A DNA stretch of 64,000 nucleotides from an uncultured Algibacter sp. Lineage in GTDB: Bacteria; Bacteroidota; Bacteroidia; Flavobacteriales; Flavobacteriaceae. The notes beneath the pieces were generated by a model, which did no database searches, was not told where the DNA came from, and saw only the letters and a program-made list of their open reading frames with translations. Location: NCBI RefSeq assembly GCF_947487575.1, contig NZ_CANKXG010000004.1, positions 242,668 through 306,667 on the forward strand, in the 5' to 3' direction. Made by a program: the position numbers and the translations under genes. Positions 1 through 9,600 of this stretch are shown piece after piece (the stretch's first letter is position 1; the number at the start of each line of letters is the position of its first letter).

Positions 1-309
1 GACACGCATGATGCTGTAAAAGCAATGCCTTATTTTCATTATAAAACTTTTGATGATTTTTTTAATAACCTTCCAAAAGGCGCTCGCTTAGTTGGTGTAG
101 AACTTACCGATACTGCTGAAGCGTTGGAAACATTCCATCACCCAAGGCGTTGTGTTTATTTATTAGGTGCCGAGGATCATGGTTTATCTAAACAAGCCAT
201 TGAAAAAGCACATTTTTTAGTTAAATTTAAGTCGGAATTAAGCTTAAATGTTGCCGTAGCTGGAAGTATTGTACTTTATGATAGAGGCGTAAATAAGCCT
301 AGGAGTTAG
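1..309 (+). CDS. SpoU/TrmH-family RNA methyltransferase, C-terminal part (5' end outside window)
   Basis: The reading frame is open from the first base, so the gene starts upstream and only about 102 C-terminal residues are seen. Two hallmark motifs of the SpoU (SPOUT, trefoil-knot) family are present: the cofactor-binding loop YLLGAEDHGLS and the knot motif LSLNVAVAGSIVLYD. Proteins of this family transfer a methyl group from S-adenosylmethionine, usually to a ribose 2'-OH of tRNA or rRNA. The target cannot be told from this fragment. It converges with the next gene and their ends overlap by four bases. A methionine at base 25 lies inside the conserved part and is not a likely start. Confidence 0.82.
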   Translation, partial: DTHDAVKAMPYFHYKTFDDFFNNLPKGARLVGVELTDTAEALETFHHPRRCVYLLGAEDHGLSKQAIEKAHFLVKFKSELSLNVAVAGSIVLYDRGVNKPRS

Positions 310-1484
310 TCTTTTTTTGTTATTAAAATTAATTTATTATTATTCAAATCGGTGGTAAAAAATAGATATTGATTACCACCATCTTTAATATTAAATTTTT
401 TTCTGATTTGTTGAACCGTTTCAGGAAAATTTCGAGTGGTAATATTAGCTTTTTTTATGGATAAACTTTTAAGTGTTTTTTTGCTATAAGGGATTATATT
501 TTCAATTTTAAAAACTCTGCCAGGAAAATCAATGCGTTGATTTTTAGTATATAAATGAGAATGTTTATGGAGTTTATAAACTTCTAATTGTTTTGAAATT
601 TCATTGAACGCGCCAGCTTTTAAAATAGCCGAATTAGGTTCGTATAAATAGTTGAGTGGTAAGCTATAATCTGGTTCGGTTTGTTTTTCATCTTCCAAAT
701 TAAATTTAAAAATAGTGTTAGCTTTCTTTTTAATATTTACAGTTTCTATAGAAATAACACCAGTAAAACTATACTCCAAAACCCATAATAATTCTTTTAC
801 CTCATTATTCACGGCAACTGTATGTATGGTTTTTACATGCTTTAACTCGTTAATCCCTACAGATAAATCTAATAGCGGTGATGTTTTAATCATGATGTTT
901 TTAGAATGCTTAAACAGCAAATCTAAATGTTCTGGTACATTTGGTAAACAATCGTTTAGGAAGAATACTTTTCCTTTGCTATTATGCCGTCTTGAGGGGT
1001 CTACATAAATCCAATCATAGATTTTAGATGATTTTTTTAAATATTCAATACCATCCGTTTGAATAGTTTCAATATTATAAACATCCAATTGTTTGAAGTT
1101 GTGGGTAACAATTTTTGAAAGTGTATTATTTATTTCACAATGGGTAACTGTTTTAAATTGTTTTGAAAAGTAAAAACAATCTACTCCAAAGCCTCCTGTC
1201 AAATCAATTATCGAATTTCCTTTTAATAATTGCGATTTATACTTTGCTGTAGTTTCAGATGATGTTTGCTCTATATTTAACTTATTGGGATAGTAAATAT
1301 TCTTAGTAGAAAACCAGGTTGGAAGCTTAGTATTACATCTTTTTTTAGCCTCAATTTGTTCTATTATAGTTTTTGTGTCAACTTCAGGAAAGGAAATTCC
1401 TTTTAACAATAAATTACTGATTTCGGAATTCGTGTTAATTTTTATAAATTCTTGAATATAAGTATTTAATATATCTTTATTCAA
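306..1484 (-). CDS. Class I SAM-dependent methyltransferase with THUMP-like C-terminal domain
   Basis: A 392-residue protein. Residues about 92-107 hold a Rossmann motif I (IIDLTGGFGVDCFYFS) and residues 162-166 a DPSRR motif, the signature of the PG_1098 / THUMP-like methyltransferase family of Bacteroidota. The C-terminal 150 residues correspond to the ferredoxin-like and THUMP-like parts of that family, which suggests an RNA substrate. The exact target is unknown to me. It is the last gene of a minus-strand run: its start lies 8 bases after the stop of the AI-2E family permease, so the two are probably co-transcribed. The function call is by family resemblance only. Confidence 0.8.
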   Translation of the reverse strand: MNKDILNTYIQEFIKINTNSEISNLLLKGISFPEVDTKTIIEQIEAKKRCNTKLPTWFSTKNIYYPNKLNIEQTSSETTAKYKSQLLKGNSIIDLTGGFGVDCFYFSKQFKTVTHCEINNTLSKIVTHNFKQLDVYNIETIQTDGIEYLKKSSKIYDWIYVDPSRRHNSKGKVFFLNDCLPNVPEHLDLLFKHSKNIMIKTSPLLDLSVGINELKHVKTIHTVAVNNEVKELLWVLEYSFTGVISIETVNIKKKANTIFKFNLEDEKQTEPDYSLPLNYLYEPNSAILKAGAFNEISKQLEVYKLHKHSHLYTKNQRIDFPGRVFKIENIIPYSKKTLKSLSIKKANITTRNFPETVQQIRKKFNIKDGGNQYLFFTTDLNNNKLILITKKD

Positions 1485-1492
1485 AATAAAAC

Positions 1493-2581
1493 TTAAAGGT
1501 TTTTAGTGAGTTTTTTTACTATCTCGTTATCTGATAAAAACGCTTTTAGAATAACTTTTATAGCAGTATAAGCAGGTACAGCTATTATTAAACCAATAAC
1601 ACCGAATAAAATACCTGTAATCAAAATTATTAAGAAAATTTCAAGAGGATGTGATTTTACACTTTTAGAGAAAATTATAGGCTGACTTCCAAAATTATCA
1701 ACCAACTGCCCAATCATAAATACTATAAACACCCAGAATGTTTTTGGTAGTATAACATCACTAAATGATTCTCCTAGGTTGCTTGTCATGGTTAATGTTA
1801 GCATTAAGAAAGCTCCAACTAATGGACCAACGTATGGAATTAAATTTAAAAGCGCACACAAAAAAGCTATTACTATTGCATTTTCTACACCAATAATCAG
1901 TAAGCCAATGGTATAAATTATGAAAAGAATTAGTATTTGAAATATGAGTCCCACAAAGTATCTAGAGAGTAAATCTTTAATTTGTGTGGAAGATGTTTTC
2001 CATCGTGCCTCTTTATTATCTGGAATAAAAGTTAATATACCATTTTCAAACAATCGGCTATCTTTTAAGAAGAAAAACGAAATAAATAACACTGAAAATA
2101 AACCAATACTAAAGCTACCTAGGCCACTAATAACCGAATTTAAAAAATCTGGAATTAAAGAGAAATCAATCTTAGAAAGTAAGTTCGATTCTTTTAAAGA
2201 CTGCTCAACATCTATTTGATGTAAATCAAAATAAGTTACAATTTCGCTGTATAAATTCTCCAGATTGTGCTGTAGTTCTTCAATATTTAGTAACGATAAA
2301 TTTTGCCCTTGTTTAATAACTAAGGGGACGAAAAGACCAACTAACCCAATAAATACTCCTAATAACAAGATCATGGCAACAATTACGGCTATGGTGTTTT
2401 TAAATTTGAGTTTTCTTTCTAAAAACAAAACTATTGGCCTTCCTATTAAAGAGATAACCGCAGCTATGGCTATATAGCCAATTACAGATTGAATTTGATA
2501 TAAGAAGTAGAGTAAAAGAGCAATACCTAAAATAATACCTATAGCTTTTAAAATACCATTAGAAATAGTGTTTGAATTCAT
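1493..2581 (-). CDS. AI-2E family transporter (PerM-like permease)
   Basis: A 362-residue polytopic membrane protein of the usual length for this family. Hydrophobic segments lie near residues 10-45, 60-85, 150-170 and 205-345, with the conserved NLIPYVGPLVGA loop near residue 245. The family includes TqsA, an exporter of quorum-sensing AI-2, but many members do other jobs, such as Na+/H+ antiport or pore-like permease roles, so the substrate is not set by the name. It sits 8 bases upstream of the THUMP-like methyltransferase and 71 bases downstream of the TrmH-like gene on the same strand. Confidence 0.85.
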   Translation of the reverse strand: MNSNTISNGILKAIGIILGIALLLYFLYQIQSVIGYIAIAAVISLIGRPIVLFLERKLKFKNTIAVIVAMILLLGVFIGLVGLFVPLVIKQGQNLSLLNIEELQHNLENLYSEIVTYFDLHQIDVEQSLKESNLLSKIDFSLIPDFLNSVISGLGSFSIGLFSVLFISFFFLKDSRLFENGILTFIPDNKEARWKTSSTQIKDLLSRYFVGLIFQILILFIIYTIGLLIIGVENAIVIAFLCALLNLIPYVGPLVGAFLMLTLTMTSNLGESFSDVILPKTFWVFIVFMIGQLVDNFGSQPIIFSKSVKSHPLEIFLIILITGILFGVIGLIIAVPAYTAIKVILKAFLSDNEIVKKLTKNL

Positions 2582-2652
2582 AAAGTAAATATAATAATTT
2601 GTAATTAGCAGAACATGCTATGATTGGTATATTATTTTGGCTGTTTGTTACA

Positions 2653-3159
2653 CTATGACATTGTAAGCTGCTTAGTCATTTCATATAAAGCAATATTGGT
2701 TGCTTGTACAACATTCATACTGCTATTTTTTCCAAACATATTGATATGAATAATCAAATCAGAGATTTTTAGAATGTTTTCTGAAACGCCAAAATTTTCA
2801 TCGCCAATAATTAATGCTATTGGTTTTTCTGTTGAAAATTGAACCTTATGAATAGGTTTGCTAGAATCTGTAATTTCTAATGAAATAATCTGGTAGTTTT
2901 TACTTTTTAAATCTTCAATAACTTCTGAAGCATCACAATTAATTTCATGAAGCACAATTTTTTCAGTAGCTCTGGATGTTTTCGCCATTTTCCGTCCTAA
3001 CTGAATATTTTCGCCACAAAGCATTAGTTTTTCAATTCCAAAAGCATCAGCAATTCTGAATAAACTACCTATGTTTGGTGCATTAGTTACGTTATCACAA
3101 ATTAATGTGATAGGAAATTTTTGCTTTTTGAAGTTGGTATTGTAGTGGGTTAGTTGCAA
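2653..3159 (-). CDS. TrmH-family (SpoU) RNA methyltransferase
   Basis: A 168-residue single-domain SPOUT methyltransferase. All three family motifs are visible: motif 1 with the conserved N-x-G-x-x-x-R (APNIGSLFRIADAFG), motif 2 (ALIIGDENFGVSENIL) and motif 3 (SSMNVVQATNIALYEM). The expected reaction is SAM-dependent 2'-O-methylation of tRNA or rRNA; the precise position is not readable. It begins 9 bases after the stop of the small membrane peptide and belongs to a tight minus-strand run with rsmE and tsaD, so RNA modification is a theme of the cluster. Confidence 0.85.
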   Translation of the reverse strand: MQLTHYNTNFKKQKFPITLICDNVTNAPNIGSLFRIADAFGIEKLMLCGENIQLGRKMAKTSRATEKIVLHEINCDASEVIEDLKSKNYQIISLEITDSSKPIHKVQFSTEKPIALIIGDENFGVSENILKISDLIIHINMFGKNSSMNVVQATNIALYEMTKQLTMS

Positions 3160-3168
3160 TCTGGAAAT

Positions 3169-3318
3169 TTATTTGTTTAGAAGAAAATATAATATCAATA
3201 TAAATAGCAAAATAAAGATTAAAACTTTTAATAATATTTTAAGCAGCCCTTTTAAAGTGCTTTCCTCATTTTGGTTTTCAAAAAACCACTCAACTATTGT
3301 AATTAAAAGTTCTTTCAA
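3169..3318 (-). CDS. Small single-pass membrane peptide, 49 residues
   Basis: This short frame fills the gap between the DUF4159 gene and the TrmH-like gene. Read from a TTG at 3318-3316 it gives 49 residues: an amphipathic acidic N-terminal half (LITIVEWFFENQNEES) followed by a lysine-flanked, strongly hydrophobic helix from about residue 25 to 47, ending LLNK. It begins 6 bases after the stop of the DUF4159 gene, in the same frame, and ends 9 bases before the TrmH-like start, which is how genes in this operon are packed. There is no ATG, so the start (TTG, or an ATT just upstream) is inferred. No function is known to me. Confidence 0.5.
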   Translation of the reverse strand: MKELLITIVEWFFENQNEESTLKGLLKILLKVLIFILLFILILYFLLNK

Positions 3319-3324
3319 TGCAAT

Positions 3325-3981
3325 CTAATTCTCAAAAGCATATTTCACAATATTAGCACCCATTTTAAGTGCTTTGTCTCTAATATCGGCTGGGTCATTG
3401 TGTACTTCAGCATCTTCCCAACCATCGCCTAAATCACTTTCGTAAGTGAACAACAGCATCAATCTATTTTCATAAAAAAGGCCAAATGCTTGCGGACGTT
3501 TGCCATCATGCTCATGTATTTTGGGTAATCCGTTTGGGAATTTATATTCTATATTAAAAATAGCATGGTTTGTTGGTAGTTCTACTAAATCTTTGTCAGG
3601 AAATACTTTTTTTAATTCTTTAGTAATATAAGGTTGCATACCGTAATTGTCATCAATATGTAAAAAGCCACCTGAAATAAGATAATTACGTAAGTTTTCT
3701 GCATCAGTTTCACTAAAAAACACATTGCCATGACCAGTCATGTGCAAAAAGGGATACTGAAAAATATCAGGGCTATCAGTCTCAACAGTTTGAGGTTTTG
3801 GGTTAATTTTGGTGTTTATATTGGCATTACAAAAGGCAATAAGGTTTGGAAGGGCGGTTGGGTTTCCATACCAATCGCCCCCGCCTTTGTATTTTAAAAT
3901 GGCTAAATCTTGTGCAAATAAGTTAAAAACTAAAAATGAAAAGATAAAAGTGAAAAATAATTTCATAGAATTTTTACTCAT
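3325..3981 (-). CDS. DUF4159 domain-containing exported protein
   Basis: A 218-residue protein with an N-terminal signal peptide (hydrophobic residues about 8-22, ending FAQ). The rest matches the DUF4159 family, which has a glutamine-amidotransferase-like fold: note the segment GGFLHIDDNYG and the following PTNHAIFN. DUF4159 proteins are common in Bacteroidota and Planctomycetes and have no settled role. The start overlaps the end of rsmE by 8 bases, so translation is probably coupled. It is followed by the small membrane peptide in the same frame. Confidence 0.8.
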   Translation of the reverse strand: MSKNSMKLFFTFIFSFLVFNLFAQDLAILKYKGGGDWYGNPTALPNLIAFCNANINTKINPKPQTVETDSPDIFQYPFLHMTGHGNVFFSETDAENLRNYLISGGFLHIDDNYGMQPYITKELKKVFPDKDLVELPTNHAIFNIEYKFPNGLPKIHEHDGKRPQAFGLFYENRLMLLFTYESDLGDGWEDAEVHNDPADIRDKALKMGANIVKYAFEN

Positions 3982-4678
3982 TAGTATAAGCTACGGAATG
4001 ACAAGCAACAATAGCTGCCGTTTCTGTACGTAATCTTGTTTCACCCAAAGTTACAGGAATAAAATTGTTTTCAAGTGCTTTGGATATTTCTTTAACAGAA
4101 AAATCACCTTCTGGCCCGATTAGAATAGTTATATCCGTATTAGGCTTTAATTGTTGCTTTAAAGACTTCTTATTTGTTTCTTCACAATGCGCAATAAATA
4201 AATCACCACTGAACTCTTGATTTATAAAATCTCGAAAAGTAATAGCTTCATTAAGTTTTGGTAAATAGCAACTTAGTGATTGTTTCATAGCAGATTGGAG
4301 AATACGTTCAAAACGTTCAGGTTTAATGATTTTTCGTTCACTATGATCGCAGATAATAGGAGTGATGCTGTCAATACCAATTTCGGCAGCTTTTTCTAAA
4401 AACCACTCATAACGGTCATTCATTTTTGTTGGTGCAACTGCCAAATGTAAATTGTATTTTCGTTTTAGCTGAAGTGTATTGGAAATAATATTAGCAATGC
4501 ATTTATTAATGTTTGGTAGTGAGATTTCAGCTGTAAATAGTATACCCTTGCCGTTAGTTATATATAATTTATTGCCAATGGATTTTCGAAGTACTTTAAC
4601 AATGTGCTTACTTTCCTCTTTATTAAAAGAAAATTGCACAGTGTCTTTTGTTAGTTCCGAATTAAAAAATAATTGCAT
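3974..4678 (-). CDS. rsmE: 16S rRNA (uracil(1498)-N(3))-methyltransferase RsmE
   Basis: A 234-residue protein of normal RsmE length. It shows an N-terminal PUA-like part and a C-terminal SPOUT domain with the family motifs ILIGPEGDFS and LGETRLRTETAAIVA. RsmE methylates N3 of U1498 in helix 44 of 16S rRNA, using SAM. Its start codon shares one base with the stop codon of the upstream PPIase gene (TAATG), and its end overlaps the DUF4159 gene by 8 bases, so all three are likely translated from one message. Confidence 0.92.
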   Translation of the reverse strand: MQLFFNSELTKDTVQFSFNKEESKHIVKVLRKSIGNKLYITNGKGILFTAEISLPNINKCIANIISNTLQLKRKYNLHLAVAPTKMNDRYEWFLEKAAEIGIDSITPIICDHSERKIIKPERFERILQSAMKQSLSCYLPKLNEAITFRDFINQEFSGDLFIAHCEETNKKSLKQQLKPNTDITILIGPEGDFSVKEISKALENNFIPVTLGETRLRTETAAIVACHSVAYTNE

Positions 4679-5316
4679 TATCTGGCTGTTTCTACAATTT
4701 TTAAAACTTTTATTTCCGAAATATCTTTAGATTCATGCGATTGCAATATCAGATAATATTGTTTTTTTTCTGGAATATCAAAAGTATAAACATCCTCTAA
4801 GCTATGCTCTTCTGAAATAATAGCACTTTCAAAATCTGGCGACACATCCCCATTTGTAAACCATCCTGTATCACCACCTCTATTAGCGTTTTGATCCATA
4901 GAATATTGTTTTGCTAAAAAACTAAAAGGTGATCCATTTCTATGCTTTTCTATAAGTGCTGTTCTTAGTTGGTTGATACTCTCTTTAGTATATTTGGAGC
5001 CATCTAAAACTATATAAGAAACTCTGTAGTATGGTTTGCTGCTTTTTTCTAAAATTTTATAAAATGTTTTGTCGCGTTCTGTTCTTATAGACTTAACATT
5101 TCCTATTTCTAATTTAAATAAAGCTTTAGCTAGGTCAGTTTTATGTTTCTCTTCATTGAAAGTGAATATTTTGTTCTCTTTTGAAGGTTTATTTTTAAGA
5201 AATAAATTGGCTTGTTCGGAGGTTTCAATAGCTACAAGAGCCTGCTCTCCTTTAGTTTGAGCGGTTGAAAATGAGGTTATTCCAACGAAAAATAAAATAA
5301 GTAATTGTTTAATCAT
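4678..5316 (-). CDS. Exported parvulin-type peptidylprolyl isomerase
   Basis: A 212-residue protein with a signal peptide (residues 1-19, cleaved after FSTAQ). Residues about 95-200 form a parvulin/PpiC-like rotamase domain: FLAKQYSMDQNANRGGDTGW followed by F-x-x-A is the core signature of SurA/PpiC/PrsA proteins. Its likely place is the periplasm, helping outer membrane or exported proteins fold. The N-terminal part (residues 20-90) is short, so this is a small chaperone rather than a SurA-sized one. It is followed directly by rsmE with a one-base overlap. Confidence 0.82.
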   Translation of the reverse strand: MIKQLLILFFVGITSFSTAQTKGEQALVAIETSEQANLFLKNKPSKENKIFTFNEEKHKTDLAKALFKLEIGNVKSIRTERDKTFYKILEKSSKPYYRVSYIVLDGSKYTKESINQLRTALIEKHRNGSPFSFLAKQYSMDQNANRGGDTGWFTNGDVSPDFESAIISEEHSLEDVYTFDIPEKKQYYLILQSHESKDISEIKVLKIVETAR

Positions 5317-5417
5317 AATGTAGGTTTTAAATTCAATTTCAAATTTAAAAGGAATTGTGAATGATATGAATAAAGAAGAAATAAGTTTTTAAGAAGAGAT
5401 TGTTTATAACTTCTTGT

Positions 5418-6440
5418 TTAAATCTTCAACCGAGCTGAAGCCACAATACCCTGTTCTGCAAAATCGCCCTCTAAATATTTTAAATATCCAACAATAGCAA
5501 TCATAGCAGCATTATCCGTCGTGAATTCAAATTTTGGAATATAAGTAGTCCAACCAAATTTTTGCTCGCCATCTTTTAACGCTTGCCGTATTCCAGAATT
5601 AGCAGATACACCACCACCAATGGCTATATGACTTATGCCAGTTTCTTTGGTTGCCAGTTTTAGCTTATCAATCAAAATACCAATAATGGTGTATTGTATA
5701 GAAGCACAAATATCATTAAGATTCTCTGCAATAAAATTTGGGTTAGCCTTTACTTCTCGCTGTACAAAATATAGAACAGCCGTTTTAAAACCAGAAAAAC
5801 TAAAGTTTAATCCATCCACTTTGGGTTTAGTAAATTGAAATGCTTTTGGGTTTCCAAGAGCCGCACGTCTATCAATTTCTGGCCCTGCAGGGTAGCCTAA
5901 ACCTAAAATTTTTCCGCTTTTATCAAAAGCTTCTCCAACAGCGTCATCAATAGTTTCACCAATAACGGTCATATCAAAATAGTTATCTACTTTAACAATT
6001 TGAGTGTGGCCTCCAGAAACAGTCATTGCTAAGAAAGGAAAGAGTGGTTTTTCAAACCCATCTTCATCAATAAAATGAGCAAGAATATGCCCCTGCATAT
6101 GGTTCACATCAATTAATGGAATATTTAAACCATAAGCCAATGATTTAGCAAATGAGGTTCCAACTAACAAACTCCCCATTAACCCTGGGCCTTGGGTAAA
6201 AGCTATAGCATGTAGTTGCGATTTAGTAATTCCAGCCTTTTCTATGGCTTGATGTACAACAGGAACAATATTTTGCTGATGAGCCCTAGAAGCTAATTCT
6301 GGTACAACACCACCGTACTCTTTATGTATTTTTTGGCTTGCAACAACATTGCTTAAAATACGCCCGTTATGAATTACAGAAGCCGCAGTATCATCGCAAG
6401 ATGACTCAATTCCTAGAATATAAATATTTTGTGACGACAT
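5418..6440 (-). CDS. tsaD: tRNA N6-threonylcarbamoyladenosine transferase TsaD
   Basis: A 340-residue protein, the standard length for TsaD (YgjD/Kae1). The family signatures are clear: GIESSCDDT at the N-terminus, the metal-binding histidines in NHMQGHILAH (near residue 110), SGGHTQIV, and GGGVSANSG near residue 275. TsaD transfers the threonylcarbamoyl group from threonylcarbamoyl-AMP to A37 of ANN-decoding tRNAs, together with TsaB and TsaE (not in this window). It is transcribed divergently from the TamB-like gene and heads the minus-strand cluster. Confidence 0.96.
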   Translation of the reverse strand: MSSQNIYILGIESSCDDTAASVIHNGRILSNVVASQKIHKEYGGVVPELASRAHQQNIVPVVHQAIEKAGITKSQLHAIAFTQGPGLMGSLLVGTSFAKSLAYGLNIPLIDVNHMQGHILAHFIDEDGFEKPLFPFLAMTVSGGHTQIVKVDNYFDMTVIGETIDDAVGEAFDKSGKILGLGYPAGPEIDRRAALGNPKAFQFTKPKVDGLNFSFSGFKTAVLYFVQREVKANPNFIAENLNDICASIQYTIIGILIDKLKLATKETGISHIAIGGGVSANSGIRQALKDGEQKFGWTTYIPKFEFTTDNAAMIAIVGYLKYLEGDFAEQGIVASARLKI

Positions 6441-6624
6441 TAATAAATTTTAGGCACAATAATTGTTAATTTTGAAAACGAATAAACATCTCAAACCTTT
6501 ACATTTACTCGTAATTACAAAAGTAGTTTATTCTTAATAAAGTTATAACTTTAAAGGCATCAAAAAAAATTTAAAAATATCGTTAAAAGTAGCAGGGATT
6601 ATACTGCTATGTTTCATCATTACG

Positions 6625-9600
6625 GTGTTGATGCTTTCTATTCCTGTAGTTCAGACTGGGTTAGGAAAATATGCTACTAAGCGATTAAATGATGAATTTA
6701 AAACAAACATTAATATAGATAAAGTTAGTTTGCAATTTAATGGCGATGTCGAAATTAAAAACATCTACGTTGAAGATTATAAAAAAGATACGCTCATCAG
6801 TATAACCGAACTAAACACTTCAATTTTAAATTTTGGTAACCTTACTAATGGTAAATTAAATTTTGGAGATATTGATATTGAAAACCTATTATTTCATATA
6901 AAAACATACAAGGGCGATACGGATACAAACCTTGATATTTTTGTTGCTAAACTTGAGAGTGATAATCCTAGAAAGGGTAAGAGTAGTTTTTTGCTTTCAT
7001 CAAGCGATGTCTCAATTTATAACAGTGTTTTTAAACTCTCAAATGAAAACAAAGAGACTGTAAAAGCACTTCATTTTGAAAATTTAAATATTAACGCCAC
7101 TAATTTTTTAATTAATGGTAGCGATGTAAGTGCAAGAATAAACACTTTGGCTTTTAAAGATAGTAGAGGGGTTGTAGTGAAAAATTTGATGACAGATTTT
7201 GCATATACACTAACAGACATGACTTTTAATAATTTGCAAATAAAAACACCCAGTTCTGTTTTAAAAGGTAATTTAAAGTTTTCTTATAATCGTGATGATT
7301 TACAATATTTTGTTGATAAAGTTCAAGTTAACGCAAGTTTTAAAGATTCTAACGTTTTATTGGATGAACTCAATACATTCTATAACGAATTTGGAGTAAA
7401 TCAATCTGCAAAGTTTAGTACAGATATTTCAGGTACTCTAAATAATTTAAACACAACTAATTTAAAGTTAAATACAAGCTATAACACAAAAGTTTATGGT
7501 GATATAAATTTTAAAAATTTATTTAGCAAAGAAGCTGATGATTTTTATATGAATGGAAATTTCAGAAATCTATCTTCAACTTATAAAGATTTAAAAGCCC
7601 TGTTGCCAAATGTTTTAGGTGCGGCTATACCAACCTCTTTTGATAGATTGGGGTATTTTACAATTATAGGAAACTCCCAAGTTACATCGTCTAAGGTTAT
7701 AGCAGATATTGAAATTGATACCGATTTGGGGTTTGTCGATTCCAATTTAGAAATCACAAGAATTAATGATATTGATAATGCCGATTATAAAGGAGATATT
7801 AAATTTGAACAATTTGATTTTGGTACATTTCTAAATGACCCAAGTGTTGGAATAGGCTCTCTTGATTTTGATGTAAACGGTAAAGGGTTTATTGCCGAAA
7901 AGATTAATACGCAAGTAAAAGGGGAGGTTTTCGAATTAGTTTATAATGATTACAACTATAATCATATAAAAGTAGGCGGTAATGTTCAGAACAAAATTTT
8001 TGATGGCAACTTAAATGTAAATGATAAAAATCTGCAGCTAAGCTTTTCGGGATTAATAGATTTTTCAGAAGCTGTTAGGAAATATGATTTTGAAGCAGTA
8101 GTTGACTATGCAAACTTAAAGACGCTTAATTTTATAAATAAAGACAGTATTTCTATCTTTAAAAGTAAGGTTAAGATGAACATGAATAGTAGTAGTCTTG
8201 ATGATGCTTATGGAAAAATAGCATTTACTAAAACCATGTATAAAAATGAAAATGATACGTATTACTTTAATAAGTTTAATGTGTCTTCAAGATTTGAAAA
8301 AGATATTAGGTTTGTAGAATTTAATTCACCTGATATAATTGAAGGCGGATTAAAAGGACGTTTTTTTCTGAAGGATTTAAAAAAATTATTTGAAAACTCT
8401 GTTGGGCATATTTATACAAACTATTTGCCACATGTTGTAGATTCAAATCAAAGCATAGACTTTAATTTTAAAATTTATAATAAAATTGTTGAAGTATTTT
8501 ATCCTGAGATTGAACTTGGTAAAAATACATTTATTAGAGGTCGGGTTGAAAGTGAAGAACAGAATTTTAAACTCACCTTTAAATCGCCTAAAATTAAATA
8601 CCTTGAAAACTTTGCAGATAATATAGAGTTGCAAGTAGATAATAGTAATCCGCTATTTAATACGTATGTTGAAGTTGATAGTCTGAATACAAAATTTTAC
8701 GACGTATCTAAGTTTAATTTAATAAATGTTACTGTAAATGATACGCTTTTTATGAGAACAGAATTCTCTGGAGGAAAGCGTAATAACGATGAGTTTAACC
8801 TTAGTTTTTACCATACAATAAATGAAGAAAACGAGTCAGTTATTGGTTTTAAAAAATCCGATTTTACTATTAGCGACAACAAATGGTTGATAAATGAAAA
8901 CCAAGATAAATTTCATAAAATATCATTTGATAAAAAACTAGTCAAGTTTGATATCGATCAGTTTAGGGTTAATCATAACAATGAAGAAATTAAACTTTCT
9001 GGTTTTGTTAGAGATTCTACACAGAAAGACCTTAAACTTAATTTTACAAACGTAGACTTAGCCAAAATAACACCAGCTATTGATAGCTTGTCACTTGCCG
9101 GTAATGTTAATGGTAAATTGGATCTTTTGCAAAAAAACGGAAGTTATCTTCCAAATTCCACCATTGTTATTGATAATTTTAAAGTTAATGACTTTTTATT
9201 GGGATCATTTGATGCAACAATAACTGGCAATGAATCACTTACTAATTATGAAGTAGATGCTACAATAAAAAACGATATTACAAAGGCATTTGGTGCTAAA
9301 GGAAATATTTTTGTGTCTGGTAGTAAATCTACTATAGATGTAACTCTAGATTTCAATGCATTTAATTTATCTCCATTAAACCCATTGCTTGATGGGGTTT
9401 TGTCTGATATTAGAGGAGAAGCAAATGGTGATGTTAAAGTAATAGGTGATCTTAAAAGGCCCGAAATAAACGGAGATTTAATACTTAAAAATGCTGGGTT
9501 AGGAATACCTTATCTTAATGTGGATTATGATTTTAATACCAACGCATCAGTAACTTTAAAAAATCAAAGTTTTATTTTTAATAGAATAAGGTTAACAGAT

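Noticed and set aside
715..1008. Plus-strand open frame of 97 codons
   Set aside because: It lies wholly opposite the THUMP-like methyltransferase gene and has no protein-like features.
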